A stretch of 64,000 bases of DNA, from positions 2,976,001 to 3,040,000 of the forward strand of contig NZ_CP092430.2 of the NCBI RefSeq assembly GCF_022374935.2, read 5' to 3'. Below, one piece after another: positions 17,049 to 26,517 of this stretch (position 1 is its first letter; each line of letters begins with the position of its first letter). The notes beneath the pieces were generated by a model. That model saw nothing but the letters and a program-made list of their open reading frames with translations. It had not been told where the DNA came from and made no database searches. The position numbers and the translations under genes are program-made. This stretch comes from Mycolicibacter virginiensis. GTDB taxonomy: Bacteria; Actinomycetota; Actinomycetes; Mycobacteriales; Mycobacteriaceae.

Positions 17049-17506
17049 TGCTGCGCCTGCAGCGCGACCGCGGTCTTCATCGCCTCCCGCGCGCGACGAC
17101 GGTCCCCGGCGAACTCGTAGGCCCGAGCCAGCCGATACCAGCGCCGCCAGTTGTCCGGGTCGGCATCGAGTTCGGCACGAACCGTGTGGAACAGGGCATC
17201 GGCGGCGTCGCGTTCGAACCGTCCAGAAGGCCGTCGCGGCAAGGCGCTGGCATCGAGTTCCATGCCGTCCTCGGCGATCAGCCGCGACAGGCGCTGGTGG
17301 GCGAATCCGTCGCGCAGGGTGGCGATCATCGCCCACAGTCCGAGGAACGGCATGATCAGCAGCGCGAGCCCCATCCCGATCGCCGCCACCGAACCGGAGG
17401 TGATCAGCAGCACCGCTATGCGGCCCAGAAACGCCAGATACATCAGCAGCGCCAGGCACATGAAGGCGATGAGAACCTTCACCCGCGTGGCCGGCGACAC
17501 CTTCAT
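17045..17506 (-). CDS. Membrane protein with cytoplasmic TPR-like tail (Rv2772c-like)
   Basis: A 153-residue protein. Two membrane helices (about 9-30 and 37-62) are followed by a soluble C-terminal region with tandem TPR-like helices (WRRWYRLARAYEFAGDRRRAREAM, where Trp/Ala/Gly spacing fits a TPR). Function unknown. It lies 5 nt downstream of dapB and overlaps the flavodoxin-like gene by GTGA, so all three are one transcript. ATG 17506 is chosen because upstream frame is a dapB shadow. Confidence 0.78.
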   Translation of the reverse strand: MKVSPATRVKVLIAFMCLALLMYLAFLGRIAVLLITSGSVAAIGMGLALLIMPFLGLWAMIATLRDGFAHQRLSRLIAEDGMELDASALPRRPSGRFERDAADALFHTVRAELDADPDNWRRWYRLARAYEFAGDRRRAREAMKTAVALQAQQ

Positions 17507-17511
17507 CACGG

Positions 17512-19268
<1,757 letters not shown>

Positions 19269-19274
19269 CCGAGC

Positions 19275-19280
19275 ATCCTA
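19275..19280 (-). promoter_or_regulatory. Putative leaderless -10 of the lipase gene
   Basis: TAGGAT on the minus strand, 6 nt before ATG 19268. Confidence 0.55.
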
Positions 19281-19301
19281 TCTGCACCGATACGGCTCGG
19301 C

Positions 19302-20387
19302 TCAGGCGTCGATGACGATGCGCCCCTCGTTGGCCCGCGAAACGCAGACCAGCATCTCGTCGCCGCCCTCCGCGGTGCGTCCACGCCGGTCGACGTCCCC
19401 CGAGACCACCTTGACCTTGCAGGTGCCGCAGAATCCCTGCCGGCACGAGTATGCGGTTGTCGAATCGGCGTCGAGCATCACGTCCAGCGCCGAGCGGTCC
19501 GCGGGGATCGCCAGTACCCGCCGCGATCGGGCGAGCTCCAGCTCGAACGGCGCCCCGTCGACCACCGGCGGCGGGCTGAACCGCTCATAGTGCAGCGGAG
19601 CTTTGCTATTCGAGGCGTGTTGGTCACGGCTGACACGCACCGCTTCGAGCATCGCGCTGGGGCCGCACACGTACACCGCGGTGCGCGGCCCGGCACCGGC
19701 CAACAGCTCCTCGGTGCCCGCGAAACGGCCGTGCTCGTCGTCGGCCCACACCGTGACCCGCTCGGGATCGGTGGCCAGCACCTCGTCGAGCAACGGCATG
19801 TCAGCCCGGCTGCGGCCGGCATAGACAGCGCGCCAATCGATTCCGCGCTGGGTGGCCTCGCGCAGCATCGGCAGCATCGGGGTCACGCCGATTCCGCCGA
19901 TCACGAACAGCACTTCGCTCTCACCGGTGCCCAGATGGAACGCGTTGCGGGGACCTTCGAACAGCAACGTGTCGCCCTCGGCGTAGGCCTGGTGCATCTC
20001 GACCGAGCCGCCACCCCCGTCGTCGAGCCGACGTACCGCGATGCGGTACTCGGTGCGACGTCCCGGCACACCGCACAGCGAGTACTGCCTGCGGCGACCC
20101 GAGGGCAGCTGCACGTCGATGTGACCGCCTGGCGTCCAGGACGGCAACAGTCCGCCATCGGGGTCCGCGAGGGTTAGCGCCACCACGTCGCTGGTCAGCA
20201 TCTCCCGCTTGGTGACGACGGCCGCGATCGTGCGTGACACCGGAACCACTCGCGACGGCTTCCACCGCGAAAGCGCTGCCATTCCACCGAATACGGTGAT
20301 CGCGCCCCAGAGCGCGTTGAACAGCCGGTCATGCTTTCGCCGGCCGTACAGGTCGGCGGGGCGCGACTTCCAGATCTGCGCTGTCAT
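19302..20387 (-). CDS. FAD/NAD-binding 2Fe-2S oxygenase reductase
   Basis: A 361-residue electron-transfer protein. After a short N-terminal extension, residues about 55-150 form the FAD-binding barrel (RRQYSLCGVPG), about 160-270 the NAD(P) domain (VIGGIGVTPMLPML, YVCGPSAML), and the C-terminal 80 residues a plant-type 2Fe-2S ferredoxin with CRQGFCGTC and a fourth Cys in MLVC. This is the layout of class IA oxygenase reductases. ATG 20387 follows the alpha/beta-hydrolase stop by 1 nt. Its operon partners include a putative di-iron protein, a plausible electron acceptor. Confidence 0.92.
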   Translation of the reverse strand: MTAQIWKSRPADLYGRRKHDRLFNALWGAITVFGGMAALSRWKPSRVVPVSRTIAAVVTKREMLTSDVVALTLADPDGGLLPSWTPGGHIDVQLPSGRRRQYSLCGVPGRRTEYRIAVRRLDDGGGGSVEMHQAYAEGDTLLFEGPRNAFHLGTGESEVLFVIGGIGVTPMLPMLREATQRGIDWRAVYAGRSRADMPLLDEVLATDPERVTVWADDEHGRFAGTEELLAGAGPRTAVYVCGPSAMLEAVRVSRDQHASNSKAPLHYERFSPPPVVDGAPFELELARSRRVLAIPADRSALDVMLDADSTTAYSCRQGFCGTCKVKVVSGDVDRRGRTAEGGDEMLVCVSRANEGRIVIDA

Positions 20388-20388
20388 G

Positions 20389-21336
20389 TCAGGCGTGCCG
20401 AATGTCATTGCCCGACGCCCCGGCACCGCCGGCCACGCTGTGCTGCACCCACTCGTCGGTGAGCCGGGCGATAACCTCGGGGCGATCGGTCACCACCCAG
20501 TGGCCGCCGTCGATGTCGAGCACCCGGTGGTTGGCCGGGATGGATCCGGTGTAGCGCTGCAGGGCCGGGCTGACGAAGACATCCAAGCGAGGCGCGAGCA
20601 CCTGCACCGCGACATCGGTGGCCGGCAGCGGCCGCGACGGCTTCAGAAACGGCCCCGGCATGTTCGCGCGGTAGAGGTTGAGCCCGTTGACGTAGTCGTT
20701 CTCACCCCGGGGCATGGCCGTCTGCGGGTTGCCGGAGCGACCGATGCGGTCAAGCCAGCCCAGCACTCGGACGCCCAGCCCGGACCGGAAGGCCGCCTCG
20801 GGAACCCGCGGGGTCAGGAACAGCCAGATGTAACTCGACTCCAGCAGCTGCCTGACGACATCGCCGAGCGTCCGCAGATTGCGCGCCGACCGCAGGAATC
20901 GGCCGGCGTAATCCAGGTGAGGGCCCGAAATCGAGGTGTAGGAAACGACTTTGGCCGCCACGTCGGGGTCGGTGATGGCGGCCCAGCCCTGGATCGAACC
21001 CCAGTCGTGCCCGAGAAGGTGAACCTTGTCCAGCCCCAGCCGGCCCAGGTGCTCGAGCACCGCGGCGACGTCGGCGATCAGGTGCGGGAAACGGTAGCCG
21101 GACCTCTCCGCCGGCGCCGAGGACGCCCCCGCACCGCGTACGTCGTAGGCGACGACGTTGTAGCGGCCCGGGTTTCGCTCGATGAGCTCACGAGCCACCC
21201 CGTCCCAGACATGGTGGTTGTCCGGGTAGCCGTGGATCGCCAGGATGGTCGCCCGTTGCGGGTCCAGGTCCGTGTACGCATGCACGGCGAGGGCCACACC
21301 GTCGGCCGACGTCACTGTGGTGGTGGTAGGGGTCAT
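20389..21336 (-). CDS. Alpha/beta hydrolase, epoxide-hydrolase-like
   Basis: A 315-residue alpha/beta hydrolase. HGYPDN at 35-40 matches the HGxP oxyanion motif of epoxide hydrolases and haloalkane dehalogenases, and GHDWG at 109-113 supplies an aspartate nucleophile (Asp111); His is in the C-terminal DGGHWVV. So an epoxide hydrolase or related activity is more likely than an esterase. ATG 21336 has GAGGAG about 9 nt upstream; the longer open frame is rejected. It sits between the di-iron protein gene and the reductase gene, so an oxygenated product may be its substrate. Confidence 0.87.
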   Translation of the reverse strand: MTPTTTTVTSADGVALAVHAYTDLDPQRATILAIHGYPDNHHVWDGVARELIERNPGRYNVVAYDVRGAGASSAPAERSGYRFPHLIADVAAVLEHLGRLGLDKVHLLGHDWGSIQGWAAITDPDVAAKVVSYTSISGPHLDYAGRFLRSARNLRTLGDVVRQLLESSYIWLFLTPRVPEAAFRSGLGVRVLGWLDRIGRSGNPQTAMPRGENDYVNGLNLYRANMPGPFLKPSRPLPATDVAVQVLAPRLDVFVSPALQRYTGSIPANHRVLDIDGGHWVVTDRPEVIARLTDEWVQHSVAGGAGASGNDIRHA

Positions 21337-21371
21337 TGACTGCACTCCTCGTTGGTTGACCAAAGTTCGGG

Positions 21372-22280
21372 TCAGTGCGTGGCGCGGGCAGCGGGCGACA
21401 CGGCCAGGTAGTTGACCGCCTTCTCCACCCCGCCGAGTTGCGACGGGTGGAAGCCCGGGCGGTAGTAGGAGGCAATAGCGGGCAGGAATTCGAACGGTGA
21501 GGGCACCAGCCCGCGGCGCGCCGCGATGAACCAGTCCCGCCAGCGCGGCTTGGTTCCGGCCGGCAATTGCGGGTCCACCTTGTACATGAACCGCAGTCCG
21601 CGCACCCACAACAGCAGCATCAGGGGCGTGACGGCCAACTGGGTGCGGACCTGCCGGAAGAAACCGGCCCGCAGGTGCTTCATGACGTCGAATGCGACAG
21701 CCTTGTGCTCGACCTCTTCGGCACCATGCCAGCGCAACATGTCCAGCATCGCCGGGTGGGTGCCGACCTCGTCCAGCGCGGGGCTCTCCAGCACCCACTC
21801 CCCGAGTATCGCTGTGTAGTGCTCGACGGCGGACACCAAAGCCACCCGCTCGAGCAGCCAGCGCTGCTGGCGGCGCTCACTCCAGGTCGGCCGGTCACCG
21901 AGCAGCTTGTCGAACAGCCACTTGATCTGGCTGGTGAACGGTGACATGTCGACGCCGCGAGCCGCCAGGTGGTCGACAACTCCGGTGTGCGCCTGGGAGT
22001 GGGTGGCCTCCTGACCGATGAATCCCTGAACGTCGAGCCGCAGCTGGTCGTCCTTGATCAGCGGTAGTGCCTGCTTGAACACCTCGACGAAGAACTCCTC
22101 GCCGGCCGGCAGCAATAGATGCAGAACATTGCAGAAGTGGGTGACAAAGGGCTCGCCGGGAACGTAATGCACCGGCAGATCCGACCAGTCGAACCCGACG
22201 TCACGGGCCTGCAGGACGATGCGCTCGTGATCGAGTGACCCGTCGTGCGGACCGGCGGCGCTGTCATCCACCTTGAGCAT
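21372..22280 (-). CDS. Putative ferritin-like di-iron protein (metal-dependent hydrolase family, pfam10118-like)
   Basis: A 302-residue protein of the family annotated predicted metal-dependent hydrolase. Carboxylate/histidine motifs are FIGQEATHSQAH, AVEHYTAILGE and WHGAEEVEHKAVAFDV, the E-x-x-H spacing of a helical di-iron site. It is therefore more likely an oxidase/oxygenase-type enzyme than a hydrolase. GGGAGG precedes ATG 22280. First gene of a leftward set with an epoxide-hydrolase-like enzyme and a 2Fe-2S reductase. A paralogue sits at 31164-32048 with the same three motifs. Confidence 0.82.
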   Translation of the reverse strand: MLKVDDSAAGPHDGSLDHERIVLQARDVGFDWSDLPVHYVPGEPFVTHFCNVLHLLLPAGEEFFVEVFKQALPLIKDDQLRLDVQGFIGQEATHSQAHTGVVDHLAARGVDMSPFTSQIKWLFDKLLGDRPTWSERRQQRWLLERVALVSAVEHYTAILGEWVLESPALDEVGTHPAMLDMLRWHGAEEVEHKAVAFDVMKHLRAGFFRQVRTQLAVTPLMLLLWVRGLRFMYKVDPQLPAGTKPRWRDWFIAARRGLVPSPFEFLPAIASYYRPGFHPSQLGGVEKAVNYLAVSPAARATH

Positions 22281-22637
22281 GACGAACCTCCCACCGGGTT
22301 TACAAAACCCCATTAATTGTCTTCGCAATGGACAGATAGCCCGATAGGGTACAACGATACCACCGGTACCGCCTAAATTGGATTGTGACCGTCACCACTC
22401 CCCGTCGGGCTCGCCGACCGCGGCGCCGCAGTGCGCAGCGCCCCCAAAACGGCCAATTCCGCACCGTTGTGTAAACGTTGTGCGGCGAACGTTAAGAGGC
22501 TGTTAACCAGCTTGGATACCGGCAGGGCTGTCAGGAAATCTGGAGGATGTTCCCAGCAAAGATGTCGAGCAACCAGGGTCCGACTCCGCAAGAAGCCGGC
22601 CCTTTTTGTTGCCGCCGTAAATTTCAAGGAGAGGCCT
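22281..22637. other. Divergent intergenic region upstream of the PE-PPE pair
   Basis: About 360 bp between the leftward di-iron gene and the rightward PE gene. It contains a CGTTGTG direct repeat (22465-22471 and 22476-22482, 11-bp period) followed by CGTTAAG at 22490 and GTTAAC at 22502, a possible activator-binding cluster. No small ORF with convincing composition was seen. Promoters cannot be assigned with confidence. Confidence 0.4.
22626..22634 (+). promoter_or_regulatory. Ribosome site that fixes the TTG start of the PE gene
   Basis: AAGGAGAGG, a strong Shine-Dalgarno match, ends 3 nt before TTG 22638. It selects this rare start over the upstream open frame. Confidence 0.7.
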
Positions 22638-22937
22638 TTGTCGTTCGTCAACGCACATCCCGAGACCCTGACCACCGCTGCCGACAGCCTGTCGAGCACT
22701 GGCTTTGCGCTCGCTTCCCAAAACGAGGCCGCGCACATCGTGACCACCGGAGTGGTCCCCCCGTCCGCCGACGAAGTGTCGGCCATACTTGCCGCCCGAT
22801 TCGCCGTTCAGGCGCAGCTGTACCACCAGGTCAGCACCCAGGCGAGTGCCATTCACGAGATGTTCGTCGCCACCCTCAACGCCAGTGCGAACACATACGC
22901 GGCCGCCGAGGCTGCCAACGTGATCGCGGCCGGATAA
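22638..22937 (+). CDS. PE family protein (short, PE domain only)
   Basis: A 99-residue PE protein. Pro8-Glu9 give the family name motif, the body is the two-helix PE hairpin, and YAAAE (residues 87-91) is the YxxxD/E type VII secretion signal. It forms the pair with the PPE gene 16 nt downstream; PE-PPE heterodimers are exported by ESX systems. The start is TTG, supported by the strong ribosome site and by alignment of the SFV start with other PE proteins. Equivalent in position to PE27/PPE44-type genes near dapB in M. tuberculosis. Confidence 0.92.
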   Translation: MSFVNAHPETLTTAADSLSSTGFALASQNEAAHIVTTGVVPPSADEVSAILAARFAVQAQLYHQVSTQASAIHEMFVATLNASANTYAAAEAANVIAAG

Positions 22938-22953
22938 GAGAGGAGGCACAGCA

Positions 22954-24120
22954 ATGGATTTCGCAGCACTACCACCGGAGGTCAACTCCGGACGCATGTA
23001 CGCCGGCCCTGGTGCAGGGTCGCTGTTGGCCGCCTCTGCCGCCTGGGATGAGCTGGCTGTCGACCTTCATTCCGCGGCGGCGAGCTACCGCGCGGTCGTC
23101 CAAGAGCTGACCAGTGGCCCGTGGTTGGGCGTGTCATCAACGAAGATGGCGGCGGCGGCCGCACCGTATGCCACCTGGCTCACCGCCACGGCCGAGCAGG
23201 CGGAACTGACCGGCACTCAGGCCAAGGCCGCAGCCACCGCCCATTCGAGCGCATTCGCCATGACCGTTCCACCGCCCTTGATCGCTGCCAACCGGGCACA
23301 GTTGGCCACGCTGGTCGCAACGAACTTCTTCGGGCAGAACGCCCCGGCCATCGCGGCCACCGAAGCCCAATACTTCGAGATGTGGGCCCAGGACGCAGCC
23401 GCGATGTACTCCTACAGTGTTGCCGCGCAGGCCGCTGCACAGATGGTGCCCTTCACCACGCCGCCGCAGACGGCCAACCCCGGCGGCATAGCAGCGCAGC
23501 AGGCTGCGACCGCCGAGGTGACTGCGGCCGCAGCCGGCCAGGCTGCCACCAACCTGGCGATGGAGACGTTGCCGGGTGCGCTGGCGGGCGCAGCCGAAGC
23601 GGGGTCGCTCAACCTTCCGCCCATCTTCGGCGACCTGGCGACGTTGGGTGCGGCTCCGGTGTCAACCATGATGAGCACCGCCATCATTGCCGCGTTCATA
23701 CCCGAATACCTCATTGCCGGAGCGGCGCTCCCGTCGCCGTTCGGCCTGGAGGCGGCGGCGCCCGCTGCCATCGCGGCGGGTCTGCCATTGGGCCTGACGC
23801 CGACGCTGGGAAGTGCCGGCCTGGCTTCGGCGACATCGGCAGCATCGGCCGGGGTTGGCAATGCGGCCTCGGTCAGCGGCTTGTCGGTGCCGAAGGCATG
23901 GGCCACCGCAGCCCCGGAAATGCGCTTGGCCGCCGCCGAATTCGCGGCGCCCGCGCTGGCCACCGCAGGCACGCCGATGATGGGTGGCTCGCCGCTGCTG
24001 TGCGCTCCGCCGCTGATGGGAATGGGTCCGCGGGGCAGCGCTGCGGTGCGGGCCAAAGACGACCAGAACGAAGAGGCCAAGCGAAAGGCCGCCAAGGGGC
24101 GACGGTCGTCTATGTGGTGA
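22954..24120 (+). CDS. PPE family protein, SVP subfamily
   Basis: A 388-residue PPE protein. Pro-Pro-Glu is at 7-9, the WxG turn (WLG) at 57-59 in the helical PPE domain, and GLSVPKAW near 309-316 marks the PPE-SVP subfamily, linked with ESX-5 export. Residues 180-345 are Ala/Gly-rich with low complexity. The C-terminus is a basic Lys/Arg tail (KDDQNEEAKRKAAKGRRSS) ending in Trp. Expected at the cell surface or secreted with its PE partner. GAGAGGAGG precedes ATG 22954. Confidence 0.95.
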   Translation: MDFAALPPEVNSGRMYAGPGAGSLLAASAAWDELAVDLHSAAASYRAVVQELTSGPWLGVSSTKMAAAAAPYATWLTATAEQAELTGTQAKAAATAHSSAFAMTVPPPLIAANRAQLATLVATNFFGQNAPAIAATEAQYFEMWAQDAAAMYSYSVAAQAAAQMVPFTTPPQTANPGGIAAQQAATAEVTAAAAGQAATNLAMETLPGALAGAAEAGSLNLPPIFGDLATLGAAPVSTMMSTAIIAAFIPEYLIAGAALPSPFGLEAAAPAAIAAGLPLGLTPTLGSAGLASATSAASAGVGNAASVSGLSVPKAWATAAPEMRLAAAEFAAPALATAGTPMMGGSPLLCAPPLMGMGPRGSAAVRAKDDQNEEAKRKAAKGRRSSMW

Positions 24121-24161
24121 GTCGGCTCCGGCCGCCGACGATCCCCACCGGGGTCACCCCG
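24121..24161. terminator. Two hairpins between convergent PPE and nitronate monooxygenase genes
   Basis: GTCGGC (24121-24126) pairs with GCCGAC (24134-24139) around 7 nt. CGGGG (24149-24153) pairs with CCCCG (24157-24161) around the nitronate monooxygenase stop. Neither has a U-tract; placed exactly between convergent genes, they are candidate terminators. Confidence 0.45.
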
Positions 24162-25179
24162 ACGCCAGGTCGGCGATGATGTCGGCGGCTGGCGCCGACC
24201 GGGCGGCCCGGTAGGCGGTCCCGGCCCACAGGCTCGTCCCGTGCGGGTCGTCCAGGGCCACGGCCGCCGCCCGGATCGGGGTGGTCATGTGATTGATCTC
24301 CGGGTATCCCACCGGAGCCACGTCCTCGAAGGCGCGGGTGAAGTCGTTCTCCAGGCCGCGTGCGTAGCGGCCGGAGAACGCACACGTCACTGTGGTGTTG
24401 GTGAATTCCGGATTGGTCAGTGCCGCACGGTGTGTCGGATTGGTCCCGGCCTCGTGGGCCAGCAGCAGCGCGGTACCGACCTGAGCCGCGACCACGCCAC
24501 CGCCGAGCACACCGGCCACGTCGGCCGCGGTGCCGAGCCCACCCGCCGCTACCAACGGGACATGGCCGTGGGCGTGGGCGATCTCCGCCAGCACATGCTC
24601 CAGCGAGTCGGTGCCCGGGTGAACGTCCGGTGCAAAAGTGCCCCGATGTCCGCCCGCCTTGGGGCCCTGAACCACCAGCGCCTCGGCGCCGTGTCCGAGG
24701 GCGACTCCGGCTTCGTAGGCCGACGTCACCGTGACCACCGTCAGGATGCGCAACGCCCGCAGCGTCTCCATCTCGTCGGGCGACGGCGTCCCGAAGGTAA
24801 ACGACACCACCGTGGGCCGCAGATCGGCGATCGCCTCGAGCTTCTCCGGCCAGCAGTCGTCGTCGCCGAAGCGGGGCCGGCCTAGCTCAACGCCGTAATG
24901 CTCGGCCAGCGGATCCAGGAGATCGGCGTATTCGTCGAGCAACACCACATCAGCGCCGCTGGGTTGGGGCACAAACAGATTGACACCGATGGGTCCGCTG
25001 GTCGCCGCGCGGGCGGCGGTGATCTCGTCGGCCAGCTGTTGGGCGGTGCGATAACCCCCGGCTATGAACCCCAGCCCGCCGGCCTCCGACACCGCGGCCG
25101 CCAGAGCCGGTGTGCTGGGACCGCCGGCCATCGGCGCGCCGATCAATGGGACTGTGAGTTCGGAGAAGCTGAACGCCAT
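24154..25179 (-). CDS. Nitronate monooxygenase family protein (Rv2781c-like)
   Basis: A 341-residue FMN-dependent TIM-barrel enzyme. The N-terminal PLIGAPMAGGPSTPALAAAVSEAGGLGF is the family FMN-site opening, followed by GVNLFVPQP, VVQGPKAGGHRG with the catalytic-site His, and VAAGGLGTAADVAGVLGGG for phosphate binding. It oxidises nitronates such as propionate-3-nitronate to nitrite and an aldehyde in characterised members; some homologues are enoyl reductase-like. A purine-rich AGGGGA precedes ATG 25179. It follows pepR by 15 nt on the same strand. Confidence 0.88.
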   Translation of the reverse strand: MAFSFSELTVPLIGAPMAGGPSTPALAAAVSEAGGLGFIAGGYRTAQQLADEITAARAATSGPIGVNLFVPQPSGADVVLLDEYADLLDPLAEHYGVELGRPRFGDDDCWPEKLEAIADLRPTVVSFTFGTPSPDEMETLRALRILTVVTVTSAYEAGVALGHGAEALVVQGPKAGGHRGTFAPDVHPGTDSLEHVLAEIAHAHGHVPLVAAGGLGTAADVAGVLGGGVVAAQVGTALLLAHEAGTNPTHRAALTNPEFTNTTVTCAFSGRYARGLENDFTRAFEDVAPVGYPEINHMTTPIRAAAVALDDPHGTSLWAGTAYRAARSAPAADIIADLASG

Positions 25180-25194
25180 TCCCCTAGCCTGCCA

Positions 25195-26517
25195 TCAACC
25201 GACAAGCGCCCGCAGACGGGTTGGCAGCGCCCCTTTCGAGCGGTACGGACCTAGAACCGCGACGCCATAGGGCTGGCGCAACAGCTGGCGGGCCACGGCG
25301 TTGACCTCGTCGACGGTGACCGCGGACAGTTCCCGCAGGGTGCGTGCGATGGGCCGATGCCGGCCGTAGTTCAACTCGGTACGGCCCAGCCGGTTCATCC
25401 GGGAACCGGAATCCTCCAGGCCCAGCACCAATCCCCCGCGCAACGATCCCTTGGCGATTCGACACTCGTCGGCGGTGATCCCGTCGCGCGCCACCGATTG
25501 GAGTACCTCGGCGGTCACGGCTGCCACCTCGGCGAACCGGTCCGGCTGGCATGCGGTGTACACCGACAGTGCGCCGGCGTCGGCGAAGGTGTCCACCGAC
25601 GAGTAGATCGAGTAGGCCAGGCCACGGGTTTCCCGAACCTGTTGGAACAGCCGGGAACTCAGACCACCGCCCAGAGCGGTGTTGAGCACCGCCAGCGCCT
25701 GACGATGTTGCCAATAGCGTCCGGGTGCACGTACCCCCAGAGACATGTGCGTCTGATCGGCGTCGCGGTTGACCACGGTCAGCCCGGGCTTGCCCGGCAC
25801 CCGGGCAGTGCCGCGCCGCGGCTCGGCGGGCTTCTCGCCTCGAATCAGGCGATGCCCGAAGTGTTCTCGCACCAGCGCCACCACCGTGTCATGGTCGATG
25901 TTGCCGGCAACGGCGACCACCATCCGCTCCGGGGTGTAGCGGCGCTGGTGGAACGACCGCAGCTGTGCGCGAGTCATCGACGACACCGACTCGACGTTGC
26001 CGATCACCGGCCGGCCGATCGGGTGATCGCCGAACAGCGTCGACAAGAACACATCGCCCAGCGCGTCCTCGGGATCGTCATCGCGCATCGCGAGTTCTTC
26101 CAGTACCACGTCGCGTTCGAGGTCGACGTCGGCAGCCGCGCAGGATCCGTTGAGTACCACATCGCTCACCAGCGCGACGGCCAGCTCCAGATCGGTGTCG
26201 AGCACATGGGCGTAATAGCAGGTGTGCTCTTTGCCGGTGAAGGCGTTGAGCTCACCACCGACCGCATCCATCGCCTGAGCTATACCGGCCGCCGTGCGGG
26301 TCGGGGTCGCCTTGAACAGCAGGTGCTCCAGGAAGTGCGCCGCCCCGGCGACCGTGGCGCCCTCGTCGCGCGATCCGACGCCGACCCAGACGCCCACCGA
26401 CGCCGAACGAACCGCAGGCAGGTACTCAGTGACTACCCGCAGTCCGCCCGGCAGGGTGGTGCGTCGCAGTGTGGCGCGCGGTGGCGCCCCGATGTCAGCT
26501 TTCGGCAGTCGCGGCAT
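25195..26517 (-). CDS. pepR: M16-family zinc metalloprotease
   Basis: A 440-residue processing-peptidase-like enzyme. The inverted zinc motif HFLEH is at 61-65 (His61, Glu64, His65), with the distal glutamate in the [14 protein letters not shown] to [10 protein letters not shown] region. The C-terminal half has the usual non-catalytic M16 domain ([19 protein letters not shown], substrate-binding Arg-Gly-Leu-Ala-Tyr). Substrate unknown. The gene overlaps the end of gpsI by 23 nt, so both are one transcript, as in M. tuberculosis Rv2783c-Rv2782c. Confidence 0.93.
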   Translation of the reverse strand: MPRLPKADIGAPPRATLRRTTLPGGLRVVTEYLPAVRSASVGVWVGVGSRDEGATVAGAAHFLEHLLFKATPTRTAAGIAQAMDAVGGELNAFTGKEHTCYYAHVLDTDLELAVALVSDVVLNGSCAAADVDLERDVVLEELAMRDDDPEDALGDVFLSTLFGDHPIGRPVIGNVESVSSMTRAQLRSFHQRRYTPERMVVAVAGNIDHDTVVALVREHFGHRLIRGEKPAEPRRGTARVPGKPGLTVVNRDADQTHMSLGVRAPGRYWQHRQALAVLNTALGGGLSSRLFQQVRETRGLAYSIYSSVDTFADAGALSVYTACQPDRFAEVAAVTAEVLQSVARDGITADECRIAKGSLRGGLVLGLEDSGSRMNRLGRTELNYGRHRPIARTLRELSAVTVDEVNAVARQLLRQPYGVAVLGPYRSKGALPTRLRALVG

